The translations under genes and the position numbers were made by a program. A DNA stretch of 46,108 nt, from contig NZ_LRUC01000024.1 in assembly GCF_001550095.1 (NCBI RefSeq), positions 1 through 46,108 of the forward strand, given 5' to 3'. The notes below the pieces were generated by a model, which saw only the letters and a program-made list of their open reading frames with translations, had not been told where the DNA came from and made no database searches. Of the stretch, positions 7,947-16,316 are shown piece by piece (positions within the stretch are counted from its first letter, which is position 1; each line of letters opens with the position of its first letter). This DNA comes from Celeribacter ethanolicus (GTDB taxonomy: Bacteria > Pseudomonadota > Alphaproteobacteria > Rhodobacterales > Rhodobacteraceae).

Positions 7947-9029
7947 TCAGGCTCCCGCTTTCTGGCGCTTGGCGCTGTAATATTCGGAGACCGCGAGCAT
8001 CACGAGCAAAATGCCGATGGTCACGAGGGTAAAATAATTCGGCACGCCTGTGCGCCGCGCCGCACTTTCCGCACCGATCGAGAGGATCGAAAACAGGCCG
8101 ACAAAACCGATGGCGGCAAAGCCGTTGAACCGCGCGAGGAACACCAGAGGCACGATGGACAGCGAATAGGCCGGATTCCAGTCGGCGCGCACATTGCCGT
8201 ATTGGCCGAGGATCGCGACCCCGCCCGACAGCCCCGCCAGACCGCCCGAAATGGCAAAGACCGCGATGGTCAGAAGCGGCACGGCAAGGCCCGCGTGCAC
8301 CGCCGCACTGGCATTGCCGCCCACGACCCGAAGGCGCAGCCCGAAAGCCGTGCGGGTCATCATGAAATGCACCGCCAGAATGGCGACAAGCCCGATGATC
8401 AGCCCGCTCGAAATCGTCGTCCCGAACAGTGTCGGCAAACGGTCCTCGACGGCAAGGGTGCGGGTCTGCGGCACGGTGGTGGCCGGGTCGAGGAAGACGA
8501 GTTTGACCAGAACCGAGGCCAGGGAAATGCCGAGGAAGTTCATCATCAGCGTGGTGATGATCTCGTTGAGCCCCTGATAGGCACGCAGGAAAGCGGGCAC
8601 CAGCGCCCAGAGCGCGCCGAATATGGCCGAAATTGCTGCGCCTGCCAGAAGACCGAGCCAGATCGGCACATGCGGCGCCATCAAAGGCGTGGCCGCGGCA
8701 CAGAACACCGCACCGACCAGAAATTGCGCGTCCCCGCCGAGGTTCCAGATCCCCGCCCGAAAAGCGACGATCAGCGCCGCAGCGATCAGCAGGAGCGGCC
8801 CCATGCGCGTGAGCGTCGCCTGCACACCCGTCGGCGACAAAAGCCCGCGCCCGAAGACATAGCCGTAATAGGAAAACGGGTTCACCTTGAGGATCAGAAG
8901 GATGACGCCCGAGAGGAGAAAGGCCATCAGGACCGGCCCGAGGCTCATCATCAAAACGCCGCCGATGGCACGCAACCTCTGGCCTGCATCGGTGGTTTGA
9001 ACTGTGTCTGTCATGCTCTGTGTGCTCAT
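7947..9029 (-). CDS. BMP-type ABC importer, permease 1
   Basis: This 360-residue permease matches the NupP/YufP type: a cytoplasmic N-terminus, then multiple helices, with the signature AFRAGIWNLGGDAQFLVGA and the LNEIITTLMMNFLG loop that contacts the ATPase. Its start overlaps the end of the ATPase gene by four bases (ATGA), so translation is probably coupled. It should form the membrane channel with the downstream permease. Confidence 0.9.
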   Translation of the reverse strand: MSTQSMTDTVQTTDAGQRLRAIGGVLMMSLGPVLMAFLLSGVILLILKVNPFSYYGYVFGRGLLSPTGVQATLTRMGPLLLIAAALIVAFRAGIWNLGGDAQFLVGAVFCAAATPLMAPHVPIWLGLLAGAAISAIFGALWALVPAFLRAYQGLNEIITTLMMNFLGISLASVLVKLVFLDPATTVPQTRTLAVEDRLPTLFGTTISSGLIIGLVAILAVHFMMTRTAFGLRLRVVGGNASAAVHAGLAVPLLTIAVFAISGGLAGLSGGVAILGQYGNVRADWNPAYSLSIVPLVFLARFNGFAAIGFVGLFSILSIGAESAARRTGVPNYFTLVTIGILLVMLAVSEYYSAKRQKAGA

Positions 9030-10609
9030 TTTGCGGCCCCGCTCATCAAGGCCCCGATGGTGTGGCGGGCGCCGTCTTCATTCTCGACGATGCCCGCGAT
9101 CCGGCCCTGATCCATCACGGCGATGCGGTGGCTCAGCGCCAGCAACTCGTCGAGTTCGGTGGAAATCAGGATCACCGCCGCCCCGCTTTTGGCCGCCTCA
9201 CGGATGCGCATCTGGGTCGCGGCGATATTGGCGAGATCGAGCCCGTAGGTCGGTTTCTCGAAAATCACCACCCGGGAGCTGCCCGCCAGCTCGCGTGCCA
9301 AAAGCACCTTCTGGATATTGCCGCCCGACAGCTTGCCCACCGGCGTGTCGATGGAAGGCGTGCGGATGTCGAAGTCCGTCACCTTCCGGCGGGCGTTTTC
9401 GCGGATCGCCTCGGGCTGCTCAAGACCGCCGCGCCAATAGGGGGCCTGTCCGATTTCCTTGAGCAAGAGATTGATCGACATGGGAAACGTGCCCACGGTT
9501 CCCTCGCCCAAGCGGTCGTCGGTCACGTAACGCACCCCCTTTTCCCGGCGCTGACCGATGGTCATCCTGTCGATGTAAGCCCCGTCCAGAACGATGCGCC
9601 CGTCCGACACCGGCGCCTGCCCGGAAATGGTTTCCGCCAGTTGTTTCTGGCCATTGCCGTCGATCCCGGCGATGCCGAGAATTTCCCCCGGCCAGACCTT
9701 GAATTCGATATTCTGAAGCGGTACGCGCCCGGCTTCGGCATAAACGGCCAGAAGTTCGAGCGTCGGTTTCGCGGCGCGGTCGACGGTCGTGCTGTCGGGA
9801 TGCGCCTCTTCCGCGCCCGAGGCGTCGCGCGTGCCGAACATCAGCCGCACCACCTCATTGGTGGCCTCCTGAGGATCGAGCGTTTTGAGCGCGTCAGGCG
9901 CGAGCCCGCCGACCTTCTTGCCGAGGCGCAGCACAGAGATCCGGTCGCCGTAAGCCACCGCCTCGTTGAGTTTATGGGTGATGAACACCACCGCCATACC
10001 CTCCGCTGCCAGACGCCGCATCAGCTCGCCCAAACGGGCGGCATCGTTGGGCGTCAGCATCGCGGTGGCTTCGTCGAGAATGAGGAAACGAGCCCCCCGC
10101 ATCAGGGCGCGGGTGATCTCCGCCTGCTGGCGTTCGCCAAGGGACAGATCGCCGGTCACGGCCATGGGATCGAGGTTCACGCCAATGCGTTCGGCGGCGG
10201 CCTTCATCGCCTCCGCTGTGCCCGCGCGATCCGGCTTCTGCCACCATTTTCGCCCAAGCGTGGCATTTTCCACCAAGGTCAGGCTGGGCACCAGCATGGA
10301 GTGTTGAAACACCGTCGAAATCCCGATTTCCAGCGCCTCCGACGGCGAACCGATGGGCCGTTCGACACCGTCGATCAGGATGCGCCCGCCGTCGGGCTGT
10401 TGCAGGCCTGAGAGCATGGAGACGAGGGTCGATTTGCCCGCGCCGTTCTCGCCCAGAAGCACATGCACCTCGCCCGCGCGGAATTCCATGTCGATGCTGT
10501 CATTGGCGATGATGCCCGGATAGCGTTTGGTCACCCCTTCAAAGGCGACAATCGGCGGGGCCTCCGTGCCGGAAGGGCGGGCGGTTGCGCGGGTCTGTGC
10601 GTCTAACAT
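9026..10609 (-). CDS. BMP-type ABC importer, double ATPase subunit
   Basis: This 527-residue protein has two ABC domains in tandem, as in NupO/YufO and sugar importers of the same fold. The first has Walker A GENGAGKST, signature LSLGERQQ and Walker B FLILDEAT. The second has a degenerate Walker A (GIDGNGQKQ), signature LSGGNIQK and a changed Walker B with EKPTYGLD. Such asymmetry is normal for this family, where one site is weakly active. It couples ATP hydrolysis to transport by the two permeases encoded downstream. Confidence 0.92.
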   Translation of the reverse strand: MLDAQTRATARPSGTEAPPIVAFEGVTKRYPGIIANDSIDMEFRAGEVHVLLGENGAGKSTLVSMLSGLQQPDGGRILIDGVERPIGSPSEALEIGISTVFQHSMLVPSLTLVENATLGRKWWQKPDRAGTAEAMKAAAERIGVNLDPMAVTGDLSLGERQQAEITRALMRGARFLILDEATAMLTPNDAARLGELMRRLAAEGMAVVFITHKLNEAVAYGDRISVLRLGKKVGGLAPDALKTLDPQEATNEVVRLMFGTRDASGAEEAHPDSTTVDRAAKPTLELLAVYAEAGRVPLQNIEFKVWPGEILGIAGIDGNGQKQLAETISGQAPVSDGRIVLDGAYIDRMTIGQRREKGVRYVTDDRLGEGTVGTFPMSINLLLKEIGQAPYWRGGLEQPEAIRENARRKVTDFDIRTPSIDTPVGKLSGGNIQKVLLARELAGSSRVVIFEKPTYGLDLANIAATQMRIREAAKSGAAVILISTELDELLALSHRIAVMDQGRIAGIVENEDGARHTIGALMSGAAK

Positions 10610-10687
10610 ATCGGTCTCCAGAGTTCTGGACGGACCCTCGACGGGCCCGCCCGATCATTTCCAAGCGTCGGTTTAAACGCTTACAGG

Positions 10688-11725
10688 TCACTCTCCGGTG
10701 ACGAGCGCATGCACCGATTCCGCATCGAAATGCGGCTCGACCACCAGCGCGCCGGACACGATCTCGTCCTTGACCGCCATCACCTCGGCCCAGACATCCT
10801 CGGGGATATAAGGCGATTTCAGCAGCGCCACGGAGCCATCGGCCAGATTGATGCCGTAGTTCCGGGTGCCGAACGTATCGGCACGGATGTCTTCGATCAT
10901 TGCCTCATAAACCGGTGTCAGGTTCCAGAGCACGGAAGACAAGAGGTAGCCCTTGTCGATCGGGGTCTTGTCGCCAATCACGTCGATGAACATGACCTTG
11001 CCACCATCGGCGGCGGGCGTGGTTTCCACAGCCTGCAACATGCCAAAGGACGAACCGTTGCCCTGACCGAAGATGATGTCCGCCCCTGCAGCAATCAGGG
11101 ATTCGGTCACGCGCTTGCCGCCCGCAGCGTCGGAGTAAGCAGCCGGGCCAATTACCGCATAACGGATCACCAGCTCCGGGTTGGTCGCCTTGACGCCCTC
11201 GGCGAAAGCGGCGGATTGCGAGTTCCATGACGGCGGCTCACCGGAGGTGACGATGCCAACGGTGCCGGACCGGGTCATCTTCGCGGCAAGCACGCCAGCG
11301 AGATAGGCGCCTTCGTGGCCGGAGGCGGTGTAATCGACCACCGCACCTTCGCTCAGCGCGCTCGGGCTGTCGACGATGGCGACTTTGACACCGGTTTCGG
11401 CACCGATCTCGGGGGCGGCCGTGTTGTAACCGCTGGCATGGGCGATAATCAGGCCCGGCTCTTCTTCCGCCAGTTCGCGCAGGGTCGGACGCACATCGCC
11501 ATAGCCGAGGTTCTCGGCCACGATCACCTCGACGCCCATCGCCTCTCCGGCGGCTTTCGCGCCGTCGATGCCTTGCTGGTTCCAGCCGTAATCCGTCCCG
11601 GTTTCCGGCGTCAGAATGGCCATGGAAGTGATTTCTTCGGCCAGCACGGCGGTGCTCATGCCCGCCGTGAAAGCGAGCGCGGTCATCAGCCGCAATGCCC
11701 CTTTCGTCGTCTTTGTCATCGTCAT
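10688..11725 (-). CDS. BMP-family substrate-binding lipoprotein-like protein
   Basis: This 345-residue periplasmic binding protein of the BMP/PnrA family has a signal peptide (TAGMSTAVLAEE cleavage region at about residues 20-32) and the family landmarks GTDYGWNQQGIDGAK and GHEGAYLAGVLAA. No lipobox cysteine is evident, so it is probably soluble in the periplasm. I chose the ATG at 11725 because GGAG lies six bases upstream; the frame is open further upstream but lacks a ribosome site. It heads the transporter operon. PnrA-like proteins bind nucleosides, but related ones bind other ligands. Confidence 0.88.
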   Translation of the reverse strand: MTMTKTTKGALRLMTALAFTAGMSTAVLAEEITSMAILTPETGTDYGWNQQGIDGAKAAGEAMGVEVIVAENLGYGDVRPTLRELAEEEPGLIIAHASGYNTAAPEIGAETGVKVAIVDSPSALSEGAVVDYTASGHEGAYLAGVLAAKMTRSGTVGIVTSGEPPSWNSQSAAFAEGVKATNPELVIRYAVIGPAAYSDAAGGKRVTESLIAAGADIIFGQGNGSSFGMLQAVETTPAADGGKVMFIDVIGDKTPIDKGYLLSSVLWNLTPVYEAMIEDIRADTFGTRNYGINLADGSVALLKSPYIPEDVWAEVMAVKDEIVSGALVVEPHFDAESVHALVTGE

Positions 11726-11830
11726 ATTTCGCTCCATCTGTTGACAAATTTTATTTTTAGTCTTCCGTTTCCGGCACACTCGCCGTGCTCTTGCACCGCG
11801 AATTTCTCTCCCCCAACCGAGGATTCCATC

Positions 11831-12316
11831 GTGTCCCATCTCCCCCGCACGCTCGCGCCCACAGCTCTTTGCCTGTCGCTTTTCGCCTCTGTTTTCAGTG
11901 GCATGTCTGCTAGCGCACAGGGCCACGGCCCGACGCCGAAACGTGGCACCGACGGGCTTTCGCCTGTGGCCTTCGAGATTGCGAACACCGGGGAGATCGC
12001 GCTGTCGTGCAGCGTGAAGCTGGCACATTGGTATTCTCTGGAGCTTGGCCAGGCCGCCCATGGCGTCTCGCTCTCTGCGATGCTCTGGTCGAACCCGGAG
12101 ACCGGCGAGGTCTTCATGCTCAACCCGATCGGCGACCAGATGCCGGTGGAGCGGTTGTGGTGCGGGGTGAGCGGGCGTAGCTGGGACACCCGGTTCGAAA
12201 TGCCGCTGCTGCGGACCGCCGGGCGCGCCGAACCCGATCTGCGCTTCGATTGCGCCGCCGATCCGCTGGGTGCCGTCCCCGAAGAGGCAAGCGCAACGCT
12301 TTGCACAGCGCGGTAA
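11831..12316 (+). CDS. Small exported protein of unknown function
   Basis: The GTG start at 11831 is preceded by CGAGGA at suitable spacing and gives a 161-residue protein. It has a signal peptide (hydrophobic stretch to about residue 28, SASAQ cleavage region) and a mature part with four cysteines (near ALSCSV, RLWCGV, RFDCAA and ATLCTA) that may form two disulfides. It is divergent from the transporter operon and lies upstream of the B6 locus control region. I do not recognise a family; it is compact and probably periplasmic. Confidence 0.6.
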   Translation: MSHLPRTLAPTALCLSLFASVFSGMSASAQGHGPTPKRGTDGLSPVAFEIANTGEIALSCSVKLAHWYSLELGQAAHGVSLSAMLWSNPETGEVFMLNPIGDQMPVERLWCGVSGRSWDTRFEMPLLRTAGRAEPDLRFDCAADPLGAVPEEASATLCTAR

Positions 12317-12914
12317 TCTGGCCCATCACTTGGCACGGCCCCGTCCGCCTCCCCCAAACGGGGAGGTGACCGGCCCCAAGCGTTTCTACGGTCCACCAGC
12401 CTCTGGTTCACCATCGACATCCCTGCCATTCGCGTTCCTGAAAAATCCGGACACCGAGCCATTGGCCAAGCCACCGGAATGTGCGTGGGCTGGCTGTTCT
12501 GCCTGTCGCCTCTCTGCGGAGCGATCACGCGCCGGGACAACCCGACCAAAACAACCAATCTCGACTCAACCATAACGCCGATCAAACAGCCGTCAACAAA
12601 TCTCAACCGTTTTATTGGTTGTTTTCTCAACCAAACCAAACCAAGCCACCCAAAAGCACAAATTTCAGACGAACGGTGCAAAATTCGCTGTATTTAGGGT
12701 ATTTTTTCGGCATCTTGCGAAAAAATACTGCTTATCCCTGCTGATATTCTACGCAACCCACTCCAAAATTTTTAAAAATATGACTCAACCATTCTTTTTT
12801 GGTTGCGCATAGTTGGTTGCGCGATCTAGCGTAACTCATCAGTCGGCGGTCCGAAACATCTCGACTCGGATGACAACGCCAGCAGCCCCACCAACAGGGA
12901 CTTCAGGAGAAGCA
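12317..12914. other. Long control region of the B6/pyridine operon
   Basis: No gene is visible in this stretch. The first 200 bases are GC-rich and featureless to me. From about 12540 it becomes clearly AT-richer, with A/T runs at 12690-12790, and carries seven copies of a CAACCA/TTGGTTG motif listed separately. This is the promoter region for the monooxygenase operon that begins at 12915. Confidence 0.6.
12552..12820 (+). promoter_or_regulatory. Repeated CAACCA/TTGGTTG operator sites
   Basis: Sites seen: CAACCAA 12552-12558, CAACCA 12567-12572, CAACCG 12604-12609 facing TTGGTTG 12615-12621, CAACCAA 12628-12634, CAACCA 12786-12791 facing TTGGTTGC 12799-12806, and TTGGTTGC 12813-12820. The last two are tandem TTGGTTGCGC copies 14 bases apart. 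The same motif is clustered upstream of the FadR-type regulator gene at 21749, so that regulator is the probable binder. Confidence 0.65.
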
Positions 12915-14408
12915 ATGACAGTGCAAGATACATCCACCACGGCGAGCAAACCCGCGCACCGGCTCAAGACCGGCGCCGAGTTCAAAGCCTCGCTCGATGA
13001 CGGTCGCAACATCTGGATCGGCAAGCGCAAGCTCGACAAGGTCACCGACGAACCCGCGCTCGGCGCCGGTGTCGACCTTCTGGCCGAGATGTTCGACGAT
13101 CAGTTCAAACCGGAATTCGAGGATGCGACCACCTATCTCGACCCCAAATCCGGCGAGATCGTCAGCCGCGCCTGGCAGGTGCCGACCACCATCGAAGAGC
13201 TGGCCGACCGCCGCAAGATGATCGAATACACCAGCCTCAAAACCGCTGGTACCTTTGGCCGCCCGCCGGACCTTTCGCCCGCAATCGTCGCGGGTCTCAT
13301 GGCCTATCAGGATGTTTTCAAACAGAAAAAATCCATGATCGACGGCTGCAACCCGGATTTCGCGGAAAATATCGAAGCCTATATGGACTTTGGTCGCAAC
13401 ACCAACCTCACCGCCTCCGAGAGCCTCGCCGGTCCGCAGACCGACCGCTCGAACCCGAAGGCGGCGGAGATGGCCTTCCTGCGTGTGACCAAGGCGCAAG
13501 CCGACGGCATCTATGTCTCCGGCGCGAAAACCGTTGGCTCGATCGCGGCGCAGGCCAATGACATTTTCTTCACCAACCTCGGCGGTCTGACCACCACCCC
13601 GCCGGAGGCCTGTGTCTGGGGCGCCGTTCCGATCAATGCCGATGGCATCACCATGATCTCGCGCGAGATGGTGTCGCAACCCGGTGCCAACAAGTTCGAC
13701 CATCCGGTCTCCTCCATGGGCGAAGAGGCCGACCAGTTCATCGTCTTCGACAATGTCTTCGTGCCGAAAGAGCGCATCTTCAACCTCGGCGATCCGGACG
13801 GCATGTCCTGGTATGGCCGCGCCACGGTGTTCGCACACTGGCATGTGCTGACCCGCATGGCGGTGAAATCCGAGCTTTTCGTCGGCGCCGGTCAGATGGT
13901 GCTCGACGTGCTCGGCACCGGCAATATCCCCGCCGTACAGCAGATGCTGGGCGAGCTGATCCAATATGCCCAGACGCTCCGCGCTTTCGTGATCGCCGCT
14001 GAAGCCAAAGCGACGCAGCTCGCCTCCGGCGTTGTCACCCCCGATGTGTCGATGCTGACCGCCGGTCGCCTCTACTCGATCGAACATTACCCGCGGATCA
14101 TTCATATCCTTCAGGAAATGTGCGGTCAGGGTCTCGTCATGCGCTTCGGCAAAGACGCGTTTGAGAACCCCGAAATCGGTCATTACCTCAATGACTTGCT
14201 GCCGGGTCACGGCGTCTCCGCCATGCAGAAAGAACTGTTGATGAACTTCATCTGGGACATGACCAGCGGGTCGCTTGCGGGTCGCGTGGCGCTCTTCGAG
14301 AACGTCAACTCCTCGCCCGCCCCGCGTCTGCGTGCCCGCCTCTTCGACGAAGTGAGCCGCGAGGCCTTCGTCGATCAGGTGAAAACCATCGCCGGCATGG
14401 ACTGGTAA
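12915..14408 (+). CDS. HpaB-type two-component flavin monooxygenase
   Basis: This 497-residue protein belongs to the 4-hydroxyphenylacetate 3-monooxygenase (HpaB) family, the oxygenase half of FADH2-dependent hydroxylases. Family features include the helical N-domain, the central beta domain with FVPKERIF at about residues 282-289, and a C-terminal helical bundle ending near the C-terminus. The ATG at 12915 has AGGAG five bases upstream. The family hydroxylates phenolic rings next to or para to a hydroxyl. Because a NicX-like dioxygenase and B6-oxidising enzymes share the locus, I infer a 3-hydroxypyridine substrate hydroxylated to a 2,5-dihydroxypyridine pattern. The flavin reductase encoded at 18732 should supply reduced flavin. 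Confidence 0.85.
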   Translation: MTVQDTSTTASKPAHRLKTGAEFKASLDDGRNIWIGKRKLDKVTDEPALGAGVDLLAEMFDDQFKPEFEDATTYLDPKSGEIVSRAWQVPTTIEELADRRKMIEYTSLKTAGTFGRPPDLSPAIVAGLMAYQDVFKQKKSMIDGCNPDFAENIEAYMDFGRNTNLTASESLAGPQTDRSNPKAAEMAFLRVTKAQADGIYVSGAKTVGSIAAQANDIFFTNLGGLTTTPPEACVWGAVPINADGITMISREMVSQPGANKFDHPVSSMGEEADQFIVFDNVFVPKERIFNLGDPDGMSWYGRATVFAHWHVLTRMAVKSELFVGAGQMVLDVLGTGNIPAVQQMLGELIQYAQTLRAFVIAAEAKATQLASGVVTPDVSMLTAGRLYSIEHYPRIIHILQEMCGQGLVMRFGKDAFENPEIGHYLNDLLPGHGVSAMQKELLMNFIWDMTSGSLAGRVALFENVNSSPAPRLRARLFDEVSREAFVDQVKTIAGMDW

Positions 14409-14471
14409 CCCCGTCCCCTACGGGCGCGCCTGCCCTCTTCCGGGCGCGCCCTCCTTCACAAGAGCAGACTG

Positions 14472-14873
14472 ATGACCGATTGCCCCCTCATCGACGCGTT
14501 TTACGCCGCCTATAACCGCCACGACGCCGAGGCCGCCACCCGGCTTTATGCGACAGAGGGGCGCCATGACGAAATCGCCATGGGCAAGAGCCGCACGGGG
14601 CATGAGGCCCTGCGCGACGGGCTGACCGGGTTCTTCAACATGCTCCCGGATGTGACATGGACCCCGCACCAGACCGTGCGCTCGGCGGATCACATCGCGG
14701 TATTCTACCATATGACCGGCACGTTCACGCCGCGCCCCAGCGACAAGGCCCCGGACCCCGCCCCGAAACCGGTGGCGCTCGACGGGATGCATCTTTTCCA
14801 GCGCGCGGGCGATGAGATCGTGCGGACACAGGACTATTGGGACAAGGACGCGTTCCTGGCCCAGATCGGATAA
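14472..14873 (+). CDS. SnoaL-like NTF2-fold protein
   Basis: This 133-residue protein has the SnoaL/NTF2-like pattern: an N-terminal helix (IDAFYAAYNRHDAEAATRLY), the GHEALRDGLTGFF helix and beta strands ending in a DGMHLFQRAGDEIVR-type motif. Members of this fold are isomerases, hydrolases, decarboxylases or non-catalytic binding proteins. It lies three bases before the first amidase gene, so it may handle an unstable ring-opened or hydroxylated intermediate. The exact role cannot be read from sequence. The short gap to the monooxygenase gene contains two GGGCGCGCC copies. Confidence 0.75.
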   Translation: MTDCPLIDAFYAAYNRHDAEAATRLYATEGRHDEIAMGKSRTGHEALRDGLTGFFNMLPDVTWTPHQTVRSADHIAVFYHMTGTFTPRPSDKAPDPAPKPVALDGMHLFQRAGDEIVRTQDYWDKDAFLAQIG

Positions 14874-14876
14874 GAC

Positions 14877-16316
14877 ATGCGAGACGAGTACGACAGGCTG
14901 GACGCCACCGCGATCGCCGGATTGGTGCAAAGTGGCGAGGTCAGCGCCAAGGAGGTGTTCGACGCCGCCATGACCCGGATCGAGGCGCTTGAGCCACATC
15001 TCAACACCATCGTGCATCCGCATTTCGATCTGGCCGAAGCGGATATCGACGCGGGCCTGCCCGACGGTCCGTTCAAGGGCGTACCCTTCCTGATCAAGAA
15101 CACCGGCATCGCCGTGCGTGGCATGGAAATGTCCACCGGGTGTCGGCTGTTCAAAGGCCATGTGGATCAGACCGATTGCACCCTCGTGGCGCGCTACCGC
15201 GCGGCGGGGCTGGTGATCCTTGGCAAATCCAACACGCCGGAATTCGCGCTGAGTTTCGCCACCGAACCGCGCGACTATGGGGTCACACGCAACCCGTGGA
15301 ACCTCGATCACGGCCCCGGCGGCTCCTCGGGCGGCTCGGCGGCGGCGGTGGCCGCAGGGCTTGTGCCCTTTGCCAACAGTTCGGACGGTGCGGGGTCGAC
15401 CCGCCTGCCCGCCGCGCACACCGGACTGTTCGGGTTCAAGCCCAGCCGGATGCGCAACCCGCTTGGCCCCGTCGCCGTTGAGGGCATCGCGGGCATGTCC
15501 ACGCCCCATGCGCTGACCAAATCCGTGCGCGACAGCGCGGCGCTTCTGGACATTTCCGGCGGTGCGGACATCGGCGATCCCTATGCGCAGCCGGTGAAAA
15601 CCGAGAGCTATCTCATCTCCGTCGGGCGTGATCCGAAACCGCTCAAAATCGGTCTGACCCTCGCTTCGCCTCTGGGCACGCCGGTCGATCCGGAGATCCT
15701 TGCCCGCACCGAAGAGGCCGCCAAGCTGATGGAAAGCCTCGGCCATCATGTCGAGATCGTCGAAAGCGCGGGCTATGACGCCGAGGCGCTCAAGACCGCG
15801 TGGCAGGTCATTCCCGGCGTCAACGTCGCCACCGCCGTTCTGGCCCGCGGCAAGGCTTTGGGGATCAAAGATCCGATTGCCGAGTTGGAACCCGCCAACG
15901 CGGAATGGATCCGCAAGGCTCTGACCCTCACCGGCATGGATTACCTCGCCTCCGTCAACCAGCTTCACGCCACCGCGCGCGGGCTTGGCCGCTTCTTCGA
16001 GCGTTTCGACATTCTGATGAGCCCGACCAGCGCCGAATTGCCGCCGAAACTCGGAACGATGTCGAGCCAGACCCAGAGCCTTGACGCCTTCTACGATCAA
16101 TTCTGGGCGCACAGCCCTTTTACCTGCGCTTTCAACGCCTCGGGTTTCCCGGCGATGAGCCTGCCCTTTGGCCTCTCGACATCCGGCCTGCCGATCGGCG
16201 TCCATTTCGGCGCGGCTCTGGGCGGGGAGAACCTTCTGTTCTCGCTCGCCGGTCAGGTTGAACGCGCCGCCCCCTGGGCCGATCTGCGCCCCGATCTTTC
16301 GGAGTTTCTGTCATGA
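14877..16316 (+). CDS. Amidase-signature family hydrolase 1
   Basis: This 479-residue enzyme has the Ser-cisSer-Lys triad of the amidase signature family: Lys74 in FLIKN, Ser150 in the GGSSGGS motif and the nucleophile Ser174 in DGAGSTRLPA. The usual D-GGS-R-PA motif is slightly altered (DGAGS). These cytoplasmic enzymes hydrolyse C-N amide bonds. It overlaps the next amidase gene by four bases. In this locus one amidase could remove an N-acyl group from the ring-cleavage product and the other could release ammonia; which does which is not visible. Confidence 0.88.
   Translation: MRDEYDRLDATAIAGLVQSGEVSAKEVFDAAMTRIEALEPHLNTIVHPHFDLAEADIDAGLPDGPFKGVPFLIKNTGIAVRGMEMSTGCRLFKGHVDQTDCTLVARYRAAGLVILGKSNTPEFALSFATEPRDYGVTRNPWNLDHGPGGSSGGSAAAVAAGLVPFANSSDGAGSTRLPAAHTGLFGFKPSRMRNPLGPVAVEGIAGMSTPHALTKSVRDSAALLDISGGADIGDPYAQPVKTESYLISVGRDPKPLKIGLTLASPLGTPVDPEILARTEEAAKLMESLGHHVEIVESAGYDAEALKTAWQVIPGVNVATAVLARGKALGIKDPIAELEPANAEWIRKALTLTGMDYLASVNQLHATARGLGRFFERFDILMSPTSAELPPKLGTMSSQTQSLDAFYDQFWAHSPFTCAFNASGFPAMSLPFGLSTSGLPIGVHFGAALGGENLLFSLAGQVERAAPWADLRPDLSEFLS

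Noticed and set aside
11726-11830. Extending the B6 regulon to the BMP transporter through a CCAACCGA at about 11813
   Set aside because: A single imperfect copy is not the clustered, inverted arrangement seen at the other two control regions.
14418-16205. Long leftward open frame opposite amidase 1
   Set aside because: His/Arg/Gly-rich antisense with no motifs, while the forward frame has a complete amidase triad.
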